DNA of 64,000 bases from Kamptonema formosum PCC 10802. Lineage in GTDB: Bacteria > Cyanobacteriota > Cyanobacteriia > Cyanobacteriales > Oscillatoriaceae. Below the pieces are notes generated by a model. It did not search any database and was not told the DNA's origin. It saw nothing but the letters and a program-made list of their open reading frames with translations. The position numbers and the translations under genes were made by a program. The first letter of the stretch is position 1, and every line of letters begins with the position of its first letter. Below, one piece after another: positions 42,079-51,826 of the stretch. The stretch lies in assembly GCF_000332335.1 (NCBI RefSeq), contig NZ_KB235948.1, positions 623,379 through 687,378 of the forward strand, written 5' to 3'.

Positions 42079-43374
42079 CACGGCAGTTACAAAAGAGCAT
42101 CTGGCTTGACAGCTCTGGCCTCGGAACGCAAACGAGGGTTGACAATCGCTTTATTGAAGAGATTGCAATTTCTCCATTGATGCCGCCCGTCGCATGCTGT
42201 GTCAGAGTATGCCGTCACCGCACACCTGTCCATCGCATTTGCGGGCCTTTCTTCCTATCAAAAAGTGCTACTTCGTCTGCCATTCCTGCAAACGAGACAG
42301 CCCCCAAGCTGAACAGCAGGGGGCTGTCTTGTTTGAGCCGAGCAGGTTTTGCTAGGCTGATTGCCAATCTGTATCTTCATTGTAGCGCTGCCGGTCTGGC
42401 GACATCCTTAATCTAAAAGCGTGTTTATAAAGTAATTATTAATGTGGGGGCCAGAAACCGGCTTTCTTCTTTAGGAGGGCTGAGTTCTTTCAGCTTCCCC
42501 ACCACAAGAACCCCGGTTTCTTGTGACTTCACTTTTTCCTCGAATCTGACCCCGTGCGCCACCACAGCATCGCTCACCGGCTTGCTTGCCCTCTCCACCG
42601 GCACCCCCAGGCGAACGCGCCGGCGTCCCCTTAACCTCTGGGACAAACAGGCTCAGCCGCTACTCAAAAGCTGGGCTCCCTCTCCCGGGGAGGTCATTCA
42701 GTTGCCGGCTGAGCGTGGGACTGTCCAGCTAAAAACTGTGACCGGCTGCTGTCGGAGTCCCTCACCCAACAATCCAGAGGATCTCTGTGTGCCTGGGCCG
42801 AATTCAGGCTGCAGATAACTGGCCAATCAGAGGCGAAGTCCCAGAACCGAAAACAGTGTTTCCAGCAACATACTTTTTTCGGACAGCGGGACACCTGTCC
42901 CGCGCCGCACCGGCTTGCATGGCCACACCCGAGCCGGTGCCACAGCCTGAATAATAGCTAAGCGCCCACTTGACTGGGAACACCACAGGTGGTAAAGGGG
43001 GTCAGGTTTAATTAGAGACAGCCGGCCATACAGCTACGGAGTGATATCGATCGCTTGGGGAAGTGAGGGAAATTATTTATGCCGGTGATAGAAATCGTTT
43101 ATGATTGATTCGCTTTGGGGCAATATAGCAGTGTGATGCGAAAGTATGACACTTACGCAGCCGAAATCTGGGCGACCGCGCTCAACAGCAGTCAACCCCC
43201 AGCCCCGCCGGCTGCGCCAATCCGGTAGAACCTCCAAAGATACCGTAAAGAATCGGCAGAGGCTCACACAACCTCGGGCCAACAGAGGACACATCGATGA
43301 GTGTATCCAAATATACCACACAAACTCTGGCTCCTGCAAGAAGCCGGTTATGGATTCGCCAAACACAAACCCCT
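42079..43374. other. 1.3-kb gene-poor stretch
   Basis: Six frames give only short, low-quality peptides. It contains a strong hairpin (GACAGCCCCC with GGGGGCTGTC, 42294-42334, followed by ttgttt) and, at 42450-42530, a split AAACCGG...CCGGTTTCTT repeat. I see no RNA gene. Confidence 0.5.
42294..42338 (+). terminator. Strong hairpin with weak T-tract
   Basis: GACAGCCCCC and GGGGGCTGTC form a ten-base stem around a ~20-base interval, with ttgttt after it. It is placed ~215 bases beyond the 129-aa gene at 41689 and may terminate that transcript. Confidence 0.55.
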
Positions 43375-43677
43375 ATGAGTGCAGTAACAGCTGCTCGCTA
43401 TCCCGCCCAACACCCCGCTTTCGACCTGCTGCAACCCTTGCGCCAGTGGCTCGACGGGATAAAAATCCACGATGCCAAGTTCGCCCGGCTGCTGTGCCGG
43501 CTAATTCCAGCCCAGTGCCCCTTTGAGCGAGACATCACACTGTTTGGGAAAGTCCTGTTCCACATCCCGCCCATGTGCAAGCTCAACCCCCTCTACGACC
43601 AATTCGTGGGTCTGCGCTTCCGGGCGCTTTGCTATCTCGCCGATGAGTGCGGTGAAGATGTGAGACGCTACTGCTAA
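43375..43677 (+). CDS. Mo-dependent nitrogenase C-terminal (Mo-nitro_C) domain protein
   Basis: 100 residues from ATG 43375. The stretch LLQPLRQWLDGIKIHDAKFARLLCRLIPAQCPFERDITLFGKVLFHIPPMCKLNPLYDQFVGLRFRALCYLADECGEDVRRYC is the Mo-nitro_C pattern, with conserved cysteines in LCRLIPAQCPFERD, MCKLNP, LCYLADECGED and the terminal RRYC. These small proteins are common in cyanobacteria, including non-diazotrophs, and despite the name have no proven nitrogenase role. An ATG at 43297 would add 26 atypical residues. It is isolated within about 2.4 kb of otherwise non-coding sequence. Confidence 0.88.
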   Translation: MSAVTAARYPAQHPAFDLLQPLRQWLDGIKIHDAKFARLLCRLIPAQCPFERDITLFGKVLFHIPPMCKLNPLYDQFVGLRFRALCYLADECGEDVRRYC

Positions 43678-44536
43678 TCGAGCCAGACAGGTTGCGATAT
43701 TATACCACAACTCGGATCGCCCGCAATTGCTGTTTGGCTGTAAGGCTTTCTCGCTGCGACGCTTCACAACACTATTGTATTTGCTAGCTGTGTGAGATTT
43801 TCCTAGTGCTGCGTGGCAGGAGTGCCCCGCCAGTTATTCCAAGTCCTCCATCTTAACATCTCCCCATCTGCCCATCGTTTGGGAAACTGGTCCAAAATTT
43901 CTGCACCGCCGCACTAGATTATAGCTGCGCTGCGTGTCGCCCGAGTCGGAGGCTAAACCGGCTGCAGCACAAGTAACCCAATGGGTGCCGGTGGCAATTC
44001 ACCGCCAGAGAAATCCTACCGATATTGCACCGGCACCCCAAACCCGAATCTATAGAAACCCGTTTTCTCCACGAAAGCGGGTTTCTCCACTTTTGGGGTT
44101 TTGTCGGGTATTGTTATATAGCGCGTCAATAACCTTCGCGTAAATTTCAGAACCCCGGTTTCTTAAAGAAACCGGGGTTCTGGCCCCCAGCGGTTGCGCA
44201 AATCATTTAGAACTGCTATAGCAGCAGTCATATTGGTTAGGACACGCGCTTGGCCCAATTGCCGGCTGCTATATCAGAGGTTAGGGGCGGGTTTATCGGT
44301 GTTGTAGCTGTGTGGCACTCTTTGTCGGTGTTCCCGCCCCTACATCATGTTAAACCCCAAGTCCTTTCCCTAAGTGCCTACTGCTATATCTCGCACAGGT
44401 AAGCTGTTAGGCTTTTAACCTGCTTTTCCGTTGAAAGGAGGCAGAGCCTCCAGATTGCGTTCCCAGCCTGAGGCTGGGAACGAGAGACATTCTCTAGAGG
44501 CACAAACTACATCCAAACTCTTGCGAGGAACGCAGT
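43678..44536. repeat. Repeat cluster
   Basis: 859 bases with no gene. Contents in order: a variant hairpin agaaacccgttttctccacg at 44055; the complete 104-base palindromic element at 44119-44222; an aggggcggg...cccgcccct inverted pair at about 44285-44342; an inverted copy of the gcagattaaaagcctaac element near 44400-44425; and a gggaacg/cgttcccagcctgaggctggg hairpin at 44456-44483. Confidence 0.6.
44119..44222. repeat. Intact 104-bp palindromic element (TATAGC...GCTATA)
   Basis: It begins TATAGCGCGTC and ends GAACTGCTATA, with TATAGC/GCTATA as inverted ends and a central long hairpin (AGAACCCCGGTTTCTTAAAG and complement). A second copy is split in two around the candidate MITE (3880-3925 and 4438-4484). 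It has no coding capacity and looks like a very small mobile or repeat element. Confidence 0.6.
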
Positions 44537-46258
44537 ATGAAAAAAAGCGCGAAGAAGCGCCGGTCTAAAAAGTTATGGCAACTTTTTTTAGTGTGCGCTT
44601 TGCTGTTCAGCATTTTTGGCGGATTTTACGCTCTCTCGGCTGCCTACAACTATCTGGCGGCTCAGGAATCGCAACCCAATTCCTCTGTCGCGGCTGAATC
44701 AGCTGGAAAAGAAACCCCTACACTGACATCCAATCTTTCCCCCAGTTGCGGCAGTCCCACCGGCGGGCCGGCGGACAATCCGATTGCAGCCAAATATGGC
44801 AGTTCAGCTTACCCGCCGGCTGGCAGGATTAAGTGGAATTGCGTCTATAATATCCGTGACTTTAAAGGCTCCTCAATGGTGGAGCGGTTCAATTCAGCGC
44901 GAGACGCCGCCGCAGCAGCCGGCGGGGGAGTCGTCTATTTCCCCGCCGGCACGTATAACTTTACTGACAGCATTTCCTTGAAAAATGGCGTGGTCATCCG
45001 GGGGGAAACTCCGGCGGTTAAAGATGCCAAATCCAGCGCTTACGCACCCCTGGCTAAGTTAGTCTTTCCCAAATACGAACCGAAATTATCAGGAAGCGGA
45101 ACCCCCAACGAGACGGCGTTCAAAAAAATATTGACAGCCGAGCCGAACCGGGACAGCAATATTGGGATTGTGAATGTTGATGTGAATCGCGCCGGCATCT
45201 CCTGGGAGGGGGATGCGGATGCCGGTCAAAACAAAAATATAATCGTGTTTGGCATTCGCAACAACAATGTAGCCGAGCCAGACCCAAGAGTTCCCGATAC
45301 GTCCTTTCAGGAGCCGTGGGTGCGGTACAGTTACCGGTTTGGGGCTAATTTGAAAATCAATGCTTCCGAAAATGTGTTAGTTGCCAACAATCGCATCAAC
45401 GATGCCATCACGGACAGTTACGAGCAACCGGGCTATAAGGTTAAAGCGCTCAAAGGAAACGAAATCATCACTTATTCAGAAGGCAGTAAAGTGCCGTTCC
45501 ACTATGGCAATCATTATGCTATAGTGGTGAATAGGTCAAAATCGGGGGGATACAGCCTCGCTGCCGGTCCGCAAACAGAGCCCGGACTGTTTCGCAAGGG
45601 GATTGTCATCCGAGACAACTGGGTTTATCATACCATGAGAGTGGCTATTCAGGCGTCGGGGGAAGGGTTGGTGATTCAAGACAACCAGATTAAAGACGAA
45701 TCAAGAAAACAGTGGTGGACTGACCCGACCGGCACCCAGCAGCCGCAAGGTGCGGTGACGCTGGAGAACCGCGCCATAGATTGGTCGGGGTGGAATGTGC
45801 GAATTGAGGGGAATAGCTATGAAGTGTACCGGCATCAGGTGATGGATTCGCGCTATCTGAGCGTGGATGGGGAGGGGATTCTCATTCAGGAGTGCTGCGG
45901 CGGGACGACAGTGCGCGGAGCGTCCATCAGCAAGAATCAGGGTAACTCTTACATCGGGCTTTACAAAGTTCCGGAGATTCGCAATGTGCGGATTGCGGAC
46001 AACAAGCTGCTGTCTAATATAACCAATACGCCCCTGATTTATGTAGTGGCGGATACCAATAATAGCGCACATTCGATGGAGGGTGTGCGGATTGAGGGCA
46101 ATACGGTGAGTGGGGATATTTTGGCCAAAGCTAGCGCGGGAGGGAGCGGGAATGCTATCCGAAATAATGCGGGAAATAATAGTGGGGCGATAGAAGCGTC
46201 GTGTCACGTTGCGGTGAGTGGGAATAGCGGGTTTCAAGAGAAACCGTGCTTGCAGTGA
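44537..46258 (+). CDS. Membrane-anchored pectate-lyase-like beta-helix protein
   Basis: 573 residues; ATG 44537 has GAGGA seven bases upstream. A basic N-terminus ([12 protein letters not shown]) and one hydrophobic helix (~14-38) act as anchor or uncleaved signal. A Ser/Thr/Pro linker follows. [53 protein letters not shown] is the start of a Pectate_lyase_3-type right-handed beta-helix; the rest shows recurrent short strands with NN/DN turns ([34 protein letters not shown]). Likely a periplasmic or surface polysaccharide-acting or -binding enzyme; the catalytic residues cannot be assigned. There are Cys pairs near both ends. It stands between repeat clusters. Confidence 0.85.
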   Translation: MKKSAKKRRSKKLWQLFLVCALLFSIFGGFYALSAAYNYLAAQESQPNSSVAAESAGKETPTLTSNLSPSCGSPTGGPADNPIAAKYGSSAYPPAGRIKWNCVYNIRDFKGSSMVERFNSARDAAAAAGGGVVYFPAGTYNFTDSISLKNGVVIRGETPAVKDAKSSAYAPLAKLVFPKYEPKLSGSGTPNETAFKKILTAEPNRDSNIGIVNVDVNRAGISWEGDADAGQNKNIIVFGIRNNNVAEPDPRVPDTSFQEPWVRYSYRFGANLKINASENVLVANNRINDAITDSYEQPGYKVKALKGNEIITYSEGSKVPFHYGNHYAIVVNRSKSGGYSLAAGPQTEPGLFRKGIVIRDNWVYHTMRVAIQASGEGLVIQDNQIKDESRKQWWTDPTGTQQPQGAVTLENRAIDWSGWNVRIEGNSYEVYRHQVMDSRYLSVDGEGILIQECCGGTTVRGASISKNQGNSYIGLYKVPEIRNVRIADNKLLSNITNTPLIYVVADTNNSAHSMEGVRIEGNTVSGDILAKASAGGSGNAIRNNAGNNSGAIEASCHVAVSGNSGFQEKPCLQ

Positions 46259-46334
46259 GGGGATTGATCGCTTCGGGAGGCAGAGCCTCTTGGGGGTCGT
46301 TCCCAGCCTGAGGCTGGGAACGAGAAACTTGGGT
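46259..46334. repeat. Dispersed hairpin (cccagcctgaggctggg) upstream of recR
   Basis: TTCCCAGCCTGAGGCTGGGAA at about 46300-46320 is a perfect hairpin preceded by gaggcagagcctc. The same module is at 44450-44483. It separates the beta-helix gene from recR and could terminate the former. Confidence 0.6.
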
Positions 46335-46370
46335 TATAATAGTAGTGGAAATCGGCAATATGAGAGGAGG
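46335..46370 (+). promoter_or_regulatory. recR: recR -10 box and ribosome-binding site
   Basis: TATAAT at 46335-46340 is a consensus -10 box; gaggagg at 46364-46370 is a strong Shine-Dalgarno sequence. A transcript starting near 46347 would carry this site six bases before GTT 46377. No clear -35 box is seen. Confidence 0.5.
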
Positions 46371-46376
46371 TTCAAG

Positions 46377-46970
46377 GTTTATACACGTCCTTTAGCTCGT
46401 TTAATTGAGCAACTGCAGCGCTTGCCCGGAGTTGGGCCAAAAACCGCGCAGCGCTTGGCTTTGCACATCCTCAAGCGCCCGGAAGGGGAGGTAGCCGCGC
46501 TGGCGCACGCTTTGATTGAGGCGAAACAGCAAGTGGGGCTGTGTCAGGTGTGCTTTCACCTGTCAGCTGAACCGGTTTGCGAGATTTGCCGCAATACCGA
46601 CCGCGACAGCACCACGATTTGTGTGGTGGCGGACTCTCGGGATGTGATTGCGGTGGAAAGAACGCGGGAGTATCGCGGCAAATATCACGTTTTGGGCGGG
46701 GTGATTTCGCCGATGGATGGGATTGGTCCGGAACAGCTGTATATCTCGCCGCTGGTGCGGCGGGTGAGTCAGCAAAAGATTCAGGAAGTGATTCTGGCGA
46801 TAAGTCCGAGTGTGGAAGGGGAGACGACGACGCTGTATGTCGGTCAGCTGCTCAAACCGTTTGCAAAGGTGACGCGGATTGCTTTTGGGTTGCCGGTCGG
46901 GGGCGATTTGGAGTACGCCGATGAGGTGACGCTGGCGCGGGCGCTGGAAGGGCGACGGGAGTTGGATTAG
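46377..46970 (+). CDS. recR: Recombination mediator RecR, without canonical start codon
   Basis: About 197 residues. RecR with RecO/RecF loads RecA at single-stranded gaps. [31 protein letters not shown] holds the helix-hairpin-helix; the C4 zinc motif is [16 protein letters not shown]; the TOPRIM domain runs [38 protein letters not shown]; the C-terminus has [11 protein letters not shown] and [23 protein letters not shown]. Homologues begin (M)VYTRPLARL. Here that position is AAG GTT TAT: there is no ATG, GTG or TTG, although gaggagg lies six bases before the GTT. In-frame TTG 46329 precedes the TATAAT box. So initiation is non-canonical (GTT), or the start has mutated, or there is a sequence error. 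Confidence 0.9.
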   Translation, partial: VYTRPLARLIEQLQRLPGVGPKTAQRLALHILKRPEGEVAALAHALIEAKQQVGLCQVCFHLSAEPVCEICRNTDRDSTTICVVADSRDVIAVERTREYRGKYHVLGGVISPMDGIGPEQLYISPLVRRVSQQKIQEVILAISPSVEGETTTLYVGQLLKPFAKVTRIAFGLPVGGDLEYADEVTLARALEGRRELD

Positions 46971-47091
46971 GCGACTGAGGTGCCGGTCGGGCTACAGAGC
47001 ACAGGCGAGACGCCTGTGCTACGTCGGGAAGGGGGGGCTAAAGAGCGATTCCCCCCGCTTTTTTTGGGGGATAGCCGGTGCTTCAGTTAAG

Positions 47092-47685
47092 CTAGAGAAT
47101 TTCCTTGAGATCCAAGACAAATCCTGGCAGCACCTCTTCCCCTGACAGGGTTTCTGGATTTTGAAGAATCTCGACATCTCGACCGGCGCGATAAATTTCC
47201 ACTCGTTTGTTTTGCGGGTCTATTAACCAGCCCAGTCGAGTACCGTTATCCATATACTCCTGCATTTTCTCGCGCAAGTCTGTCAGGGAATCACTCGGAG
47301 AGCGCAACTCGACGGCAAAATCAGGACACAGGGGGAGAAATTTCTGTCTTTGCTCACGGGTTAAGGCATCCCAGCGCTCTCGGGGAATCCAAGCTAAATC
47401 GGGGGCGCGATCCGCACCATTCGGCAGCTTGAAACCGGTCGAAGAGTCAAAACCTTTGCCTAGATTAGTCTGTTTGTTCCAGACTCCAAGCTCGACGGCC
47501 ATGTCAAAGTTGCGATTGCCGGTTTCTCCTCCTGTGGGGGACATAATGAGTAATTCTCCTTTGGCTGTGCGCTCAAATCTTAAATCGCGGTTCTTCTGAC
47601 AGAGCTGGAAAAACTGCTCGTCTGTCAAGTCGATCTTTAAGCGGAGAGTGGGTGTCGGTGGCGAGCTGATTGTGGCAACTTCCAT
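47092..47685 (-). CDS. Uma2 family endonuclease (DUF820)
   Basis: 197 residues. Restriction-endonuclease-like fold with ERTAKGELLIMSPTGGETGNRNFDMAVELGVWNKQ, GFKLPNGADRAPDLAWIPRERWDAL, FAVELRSPSDSLTDLREKMQEYMDNGTRLGWLIDPQNKRVEIYRAG. The PD-(D/E)xK-type residues are the Asp of RAPDLAW and Glu/Lys around FAVELRS...REKM. These are extremely numerous in cyanobacteria; their role is unproven, with mobile-element association suspected. It is convergent with recR across 121 bases that include a GGCGAGACGCCTG repeat. Confidence 0.92.
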   Translation of the reverse strand: MEVATISSPPTPTLRLKIDLTDEQFFQLCQKNRDLRFERTAKGELLIMSPTGGETGNRNFDMAVELGVWNKQTNLGKGFDSSTGFKLPNGADRAPDLAWIPRERWDALTREQRQKFLPLCPDFAVELRSPSDSLTDLREKMQEYMDNGTRLGWLIDPQNKRVEIYRAGRDVEILQNPETLSGEEVLPGFVLDLKEIL

Positions 47686-47850
47686 ATACTTTTCCCTACT
47701 TCGGCTGCTATACTGTTTCTATTATAGAGCTTATTTGTGAGAGTGTAAAGCTGTGGCAGCTGAGCCTGACATGCAGGGGGCTGTACGGTGTGAGAAGGAG
47801 GGTGCGTTACGCAAGGGAACGGCACCCTACAAGTTAGAAGCTATAAACTT

Positions 47851-49303
47851 TTAGAAGATCCCGGCACCATACCCTAGCACACTGTCAGGATCGTAGCGGC
47901 GCTTGGCACTGACCAGCATGTCCCACACCCGCCCAAAATGCTGCTGCCAATCGAGTTGAGAAAAAGGAATGGAACCGACCGGATAGCGGGTGCCGCCTAA
48001 ATTGCGATTGCGCTCGAAGAGTGAGCGATTGCTGGCTATCATGCGGTCAGCACCGATTGAGTCTGGTAATGCGTTGCGCATGCATAGCGAACAGGAAGAC
48101 AACCGGCTCTCCGGGCGCGCGAAACAGCGGCATCTTGAAACGCTCTGTTTTGACTGGATAGAGGAGCACCGGCCCGCCACCTGTATCAGCCGGCGTTAGC
48201 GTTGAAAGGATGTCGCCAACATACCGCTCCACCGCTGTGCCGGGGACAAACAGATTAATCCAGGGATGGGGGCAAGACCACAAGCCCAGAGATTTGAGAG
48301 CGGCAACATCTTCAGCCAGCCGGTTAGCGTGCTCGAAATACGATTTGTCCTCAATCTCTTCCCTGCCCGGAATGCAGCTCAAACCGGCAAGCAGGCGGGT
48401 GTTGTCTGGCAGTGCCGGCGGCGTGTAAAAGCGCACAGCCTGCAACACGAACTCCCAGCCGCCGCTGCTGCTGGGAACCACCTGGCCCTCTACAAAGTTG
48501 AACCGGTCGCCGGCAATTAACAGCCGCTGGTCGCCGAGAAAGGCAGCCAGATTGTCGTAGAATAAATGAAACACCCGAGCCCTTGTTTCGGCGGGGATGA
48601 GTTTAATCGCTGCCCGAACGATAATCCCGCACTGACCCCATCCCGCCAGCACGGCTGAAAATAAATCGGGCTTTTGCGAAGGCGAACAGGTTTCCAGGTT
48701 GCCCTCGCCAGTTACGACCTGAAGTTCGAGGACATTATCGGCCTGCAAACCGTGGAGATAAGTCGCGCCGCCAATACCGCCGGCTGACAGGGTGCCTCCT
48801 ACGGACAGATCCAGATAATCGGTGAGGCTGTGCGGTGTCAGCTGTTGCTCTTGCGCCGCTTGCAAGAGGTCGCCCCACAGCACGCCGGCATCAACTTCTA
48901 TGCGACCGGCGCTGATAGAGTGAATGGCGTTGAGCTCACTCATGTCGGTGACGGTTCCTGAATCGACCTGTGACTGACCGCCGGTGGTGTGACCCTGACC
49001 CCGCGCAACCACCTTGAACTTGTGGGTGCGGCTGAATTTGATTGTGCGGGCGATGTCTTCAATCGAGCCCGGTTTCAGCACTGCAGCCGGTTGGCGACTG
49101 ACGATATGGCCGAAATCATCAGCAGCAGCAGCCCGCACCGCACCGCCGGCGCAAAGCACCCCATCGAGGGGCGAGAGGGCTTCAAATTCGGATACTGATC
49201 CTGCGGATGTCACCCAGGAACGACTGACTGGATCGAACCCAATTACGGGAGCGCAGGCGATTAAATCTTGCAAAAAGCTAGAGCCAGATATATTGTTTTT
49301 CAT
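47851..49303 (-). pseudogene. Cytokinin-dehydrogenase-like FAD oxidoreductase, frameshifted
   Basis: The ATG at 49303 has GAGGG eight bases upstream. The frame runs to about 48080, then continues in another frame to 47851. First part: PCMH-type FAD-binding domain (AAVLKPGSIEDIARTIKFSRTHKFKVVARGQGHTTGGQSQ, whose His in GQGHT is at the place of the FAD-linked His; DLSVGGTLSAGGIGG), then a substrate domain with PHPWINLFVPGTAVERYV. Second frame: RNLGGTRYPVGSIPF...DWQQHFGRVWDMLVSAKRRYDPDSVLGYGAGIF, the characteristic cytokinin dehydrogenase C-terminus (plant CKX: W..HFG..W..FV..K..YDP..IL..G..IF). One extra base near ATGCATGCGCAAC (48075-48090) explains the shift. It would oxidise an N6-side-chain amine or similar substrate. 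It may be a recent pseudogene or a sequencing error. Confidence 0.85.
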
Positions 49304-50226
49304 GCGCAATTCCCTCAATAGTTTATAATATTATTTGTGGCTCTTGTAACTGCAGTTGGGGCACAGCAGCTGGAGATTCGCTCCGGCCAACTGCCAGCGC
49401 GCCCATTGCCCACTGCCGGTGTTCAGCTGGCTGAGGTAGTCGGGGCGGTTTTCACGGGAGCGAGCGGGAGAGGGAGGGCGGCAGGGAAGCCGGCGGCGCA
49501 GCTTGGGGCCGGCACCCCACAGGTCGCTTCCGGGTTGCTGTGCCGGAGCCAGAGAGAGCGTGGGGTGGTGGGGCTGTGTTCCCCTTGACAGGTCGTTTGT
49601 TTTTTGGGTGCGCTCCCGGAATCGGGATTGACTCTCAAGCCCGGGGCGTCAGGCGGCGTTTGTGAGCGTCTGCGCCAAGAGCGAGCCCTCTACTTGCCTT
49701 GAAATGTGGCGCAGCAGGGGGTTAAAATGTGCTGCAGTAGTGTATAGTTGCACTGGCGGTACGCGAACCGGCTGACCGGCTAGCGCAAAGCGCTGGGGCT
49801 GGGGGAATTTTTATGCCGGTGGCGGCGAATTTAGATCCTGGCATGGCGGCGCTGCTGTCACAATAACAAGTAGTTGCTCTGCGGCGCACGCACTTTGGGC
49901 GTTCCGCCCCAGTGTGAAGAGTTGTGAGATGAGTTTTACCCCGTCCCGACATGCCGAGGTGCCAGCGTCCCCAGTTCCTTTCAGCTTTCGCGGGCTGAAT
50001 TAGGAGATGAAAAACTCCACGCCCGCTCGCTGCGCTCTTTTTGATGGGTGGGAAAAGTACCGAGAGGCAAGCAAGGCGGTTTTCACCGGCTCTCACAGAG
50101 AAAGTAGCCCCGCTCGCGACTAGCGCTCCCGACAGGAGAATATGCGATTGTTGAAAACCCCTTCCCACCCCTGCGCAAGCCAGTAAAAACACCGGATTAA
50201 TGCCTGAAAGCCCCCACCTCGAAGCT
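49304..50226. other. 0.9-kb gene-free spacer
   Basis: GC-rich sequence without convincing coding frames, with short inverted patches and no clear RNA gene. Divergent promoters for the flavoprotein gene and for the membrane protein at 50227 should lie in it, but I see no consensus boxes. Confidence 0.45.
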
Positions 50227-51678
50227 ATGACTCATAAAGTATACGCTCCAAGCGTTCACCTGTTTGCCTTTCACCAGCGCAATGGCTTGGCCAGCGACTC
50301 CAGCCCAGTGGAGTCAGCCAATAGCCTGCTGTGGCAAAAATGCGACCAAATCTTTGAGAAACTCAAGCTAGAGAATCTCAAACTGACGCAGGAGCTAGCT
50401 CCTCCCAAAGAATCAGACAGCCCCCGCGTTTTGCTCCAGAAAGCGGAGGTGAGGGAGCAGAATATTTCTCCTCCGTTCGACGTTTCGCTCCCGTTCGACG
50501 GACAGATTCTCCTCGACGAGAGTGAAGTGGTGAAAATAGCAGGCTTTGCCTATCCCCTGCAAACTCCTGACAGTTACGCGCTCTGGCTGAACTTGCGCCG
50601 GCCTGACAGAGAAAATGGCCAGAAAACAGCGAGTGTAGAGCCGGCGCTGCTGGGCAAGTTGAATCCAGACAACTGCTTGCTGCCAGAGTTTATCGACAGC
50701 TCACTGGGTCAAACCCTGCTGATTACAGCTTGGCTAACCGAAGGGCAAAATTCCCAGGACAAAGTTTTTTTAAAAGAGCTGGCTGACCAGTGCGTGAAGA
50801 ATTTCATTCCCGATCCAGACAAGCGCCCGTCCTTCAATCGCGACGGGCTGTTATTTGGCAGCCCCATTTTTGAGTATGGCATTATCAACCAGCCGCCGCC
50901 GTACCGGCACATCCTGGTCTGGCTCTTGTGCCACTCCGTTACCGAGATAAAGTTCGGCAAGTGCTATCAAGAATTAATGGAGCTGTTTTCCTACCGTTCT
51001 AAAATCGTTCAAGCTTACCAAACCAGCCGCAACGTTTGCAAACAGGTGTCGGAAGAGTATGGAAATATTGAGCGAGAGATTGAGACAATTTATCAGCTTT
51101 CTGAAGGCCGGTTGCGAGATACAGAACTGCTGCGATTCAAAGAGCAGCTCAAACTTATCCCCAAAAGGGCGCTGGAATATTCTCGCTTCCTGAGAGACTT
51201 GCAGCAGGGCCGCCATACGATAAGAATTAACGCTCAGAAATATGAAGATAAAGTCAATCAAATTCAGGGCAAGCTTCAATCTGACAGCCTAGAATTTTTA
51301 GAGACATTTAGCCAGAAAAATTGCCTTTCCCTGCAAGAACAAATCCAAGCCGACTTGAACTATTTCGAGCATGGAGTGGGCTTGCAGGAAAAAATGCTTG
51401 GTGCCATTCGAGGCATGGTAGAAATTGAACACGCTGAGCGCGAGCGCCACTTGCAAGATACAATCGGGTGGCTGGGCATTGGCATCGGTACGGCGGCGGT
51501 GGTTGGCTCCTGTAGCGCCCACCTAACACCGGCCAATCCCATCCAACCCCCCTTTACTTCTGACACCCTCCATCCCTTCACCGCCTCCGCACTCGCTAGC
51601 GTTATTGGAGGCGTCGCAGCGGGGTGGGTGGCGAGGTTGTTCCTCCAGCGCCGCCGAAAAAAGGCTGCCAAAACATAA
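50227..51678 (+). CDS. Conserved protein with C-terminal membrane anchor (paralogue of 23036-24583)
   Basis: 483 residues from ATG 50227 (MTHKVYAPSVHLFAFHQRNGLASDSS), chosen because it aligns with MSDLIYPNLYLFLYDLREGLGES of the paralogue; ATG 50200 would add nine. A long helical middle (~265-345: ELFSYRSKIVQAYQTSRNVCKQVSEEYGNIEREIETIYQ...) is likely coiled coil. AIRGMVEIEHAERERHLQ precedes two hydrophobic segments (IGWLGIGIGTAAVVGSC and ASALASVIGGVAAGWVARLFL) and ends in RRRKKAAK. Layout and both motifs match the gene next to the caspase/WD40 protein, but here no small partner and no NTPase is adjacent. Function is unknown. Confidence 0.75.
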   Translation: MTHKVYAPSVHLFAFHQRNGLASDSSPVESANSLLWQKCDQIFEKLKLENLKLTQELAPPKESDSPRVLLQKAEVREQNISPPFDVSLPFDGQILLDESEVVKIAGFAYPLQTPDSYALWLNLRRPDRENGQKTASVEPALLGKLNPDNCLLPEFIDSSLGQTLLITAWLTEGQNSQDKVFLKELADQCVKNFIPDPDKRPSFNRDGLLFGSPIFEYGIINQPPPYRHILVWLLCHSVTEIKFGKCYQELMELFSYRSKIVQAYQTSRNVCKQVSEEYGNIEREIETIYQLSEGRLRDTELLRFKEQLKLIPKRALEYSRFLRDLQQGRHTIRINAQKYEDKVNQIQGKLQSDSLEFLETFSQKNCLSLQEQIQADLNYFEHGVGLQEKMLGAIRGMVEIEHAERERHLQDTIGWLGIGIGTAAVVGSCSAHLTPANPIQPPFTSDTLHPFTASALASVIGGVAAGWVARLFLQRRRKKAAKT

Positions 51679-51826
51679 TCCCAAATCCGCCTGAAACTTG
51701 CCGGTGATTTAACCCCCTCCCCGGAGCGCGAAGAGGGGGTGTTGGCCTTTGAGGTTTCTGTTGGCTAATGCTATAAAGCAAAGGTAGAAACCCGGTTCCT
51801 CACCCCCTGCAACCGGTTGGCGGCGC

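Noticed and set aside
42042-42416. 124-residue plus-strand frame overlapping the 129-aa gene
   Set aside because: It runs through a terminator-like hairpin and shows no protein-like composition.
49722-50192. 156-residue minus-strand frame
   Set aside because: Arg/Ser/Cys-rich low-quality sequence without a ribosome-binding site or recognisable pattern.
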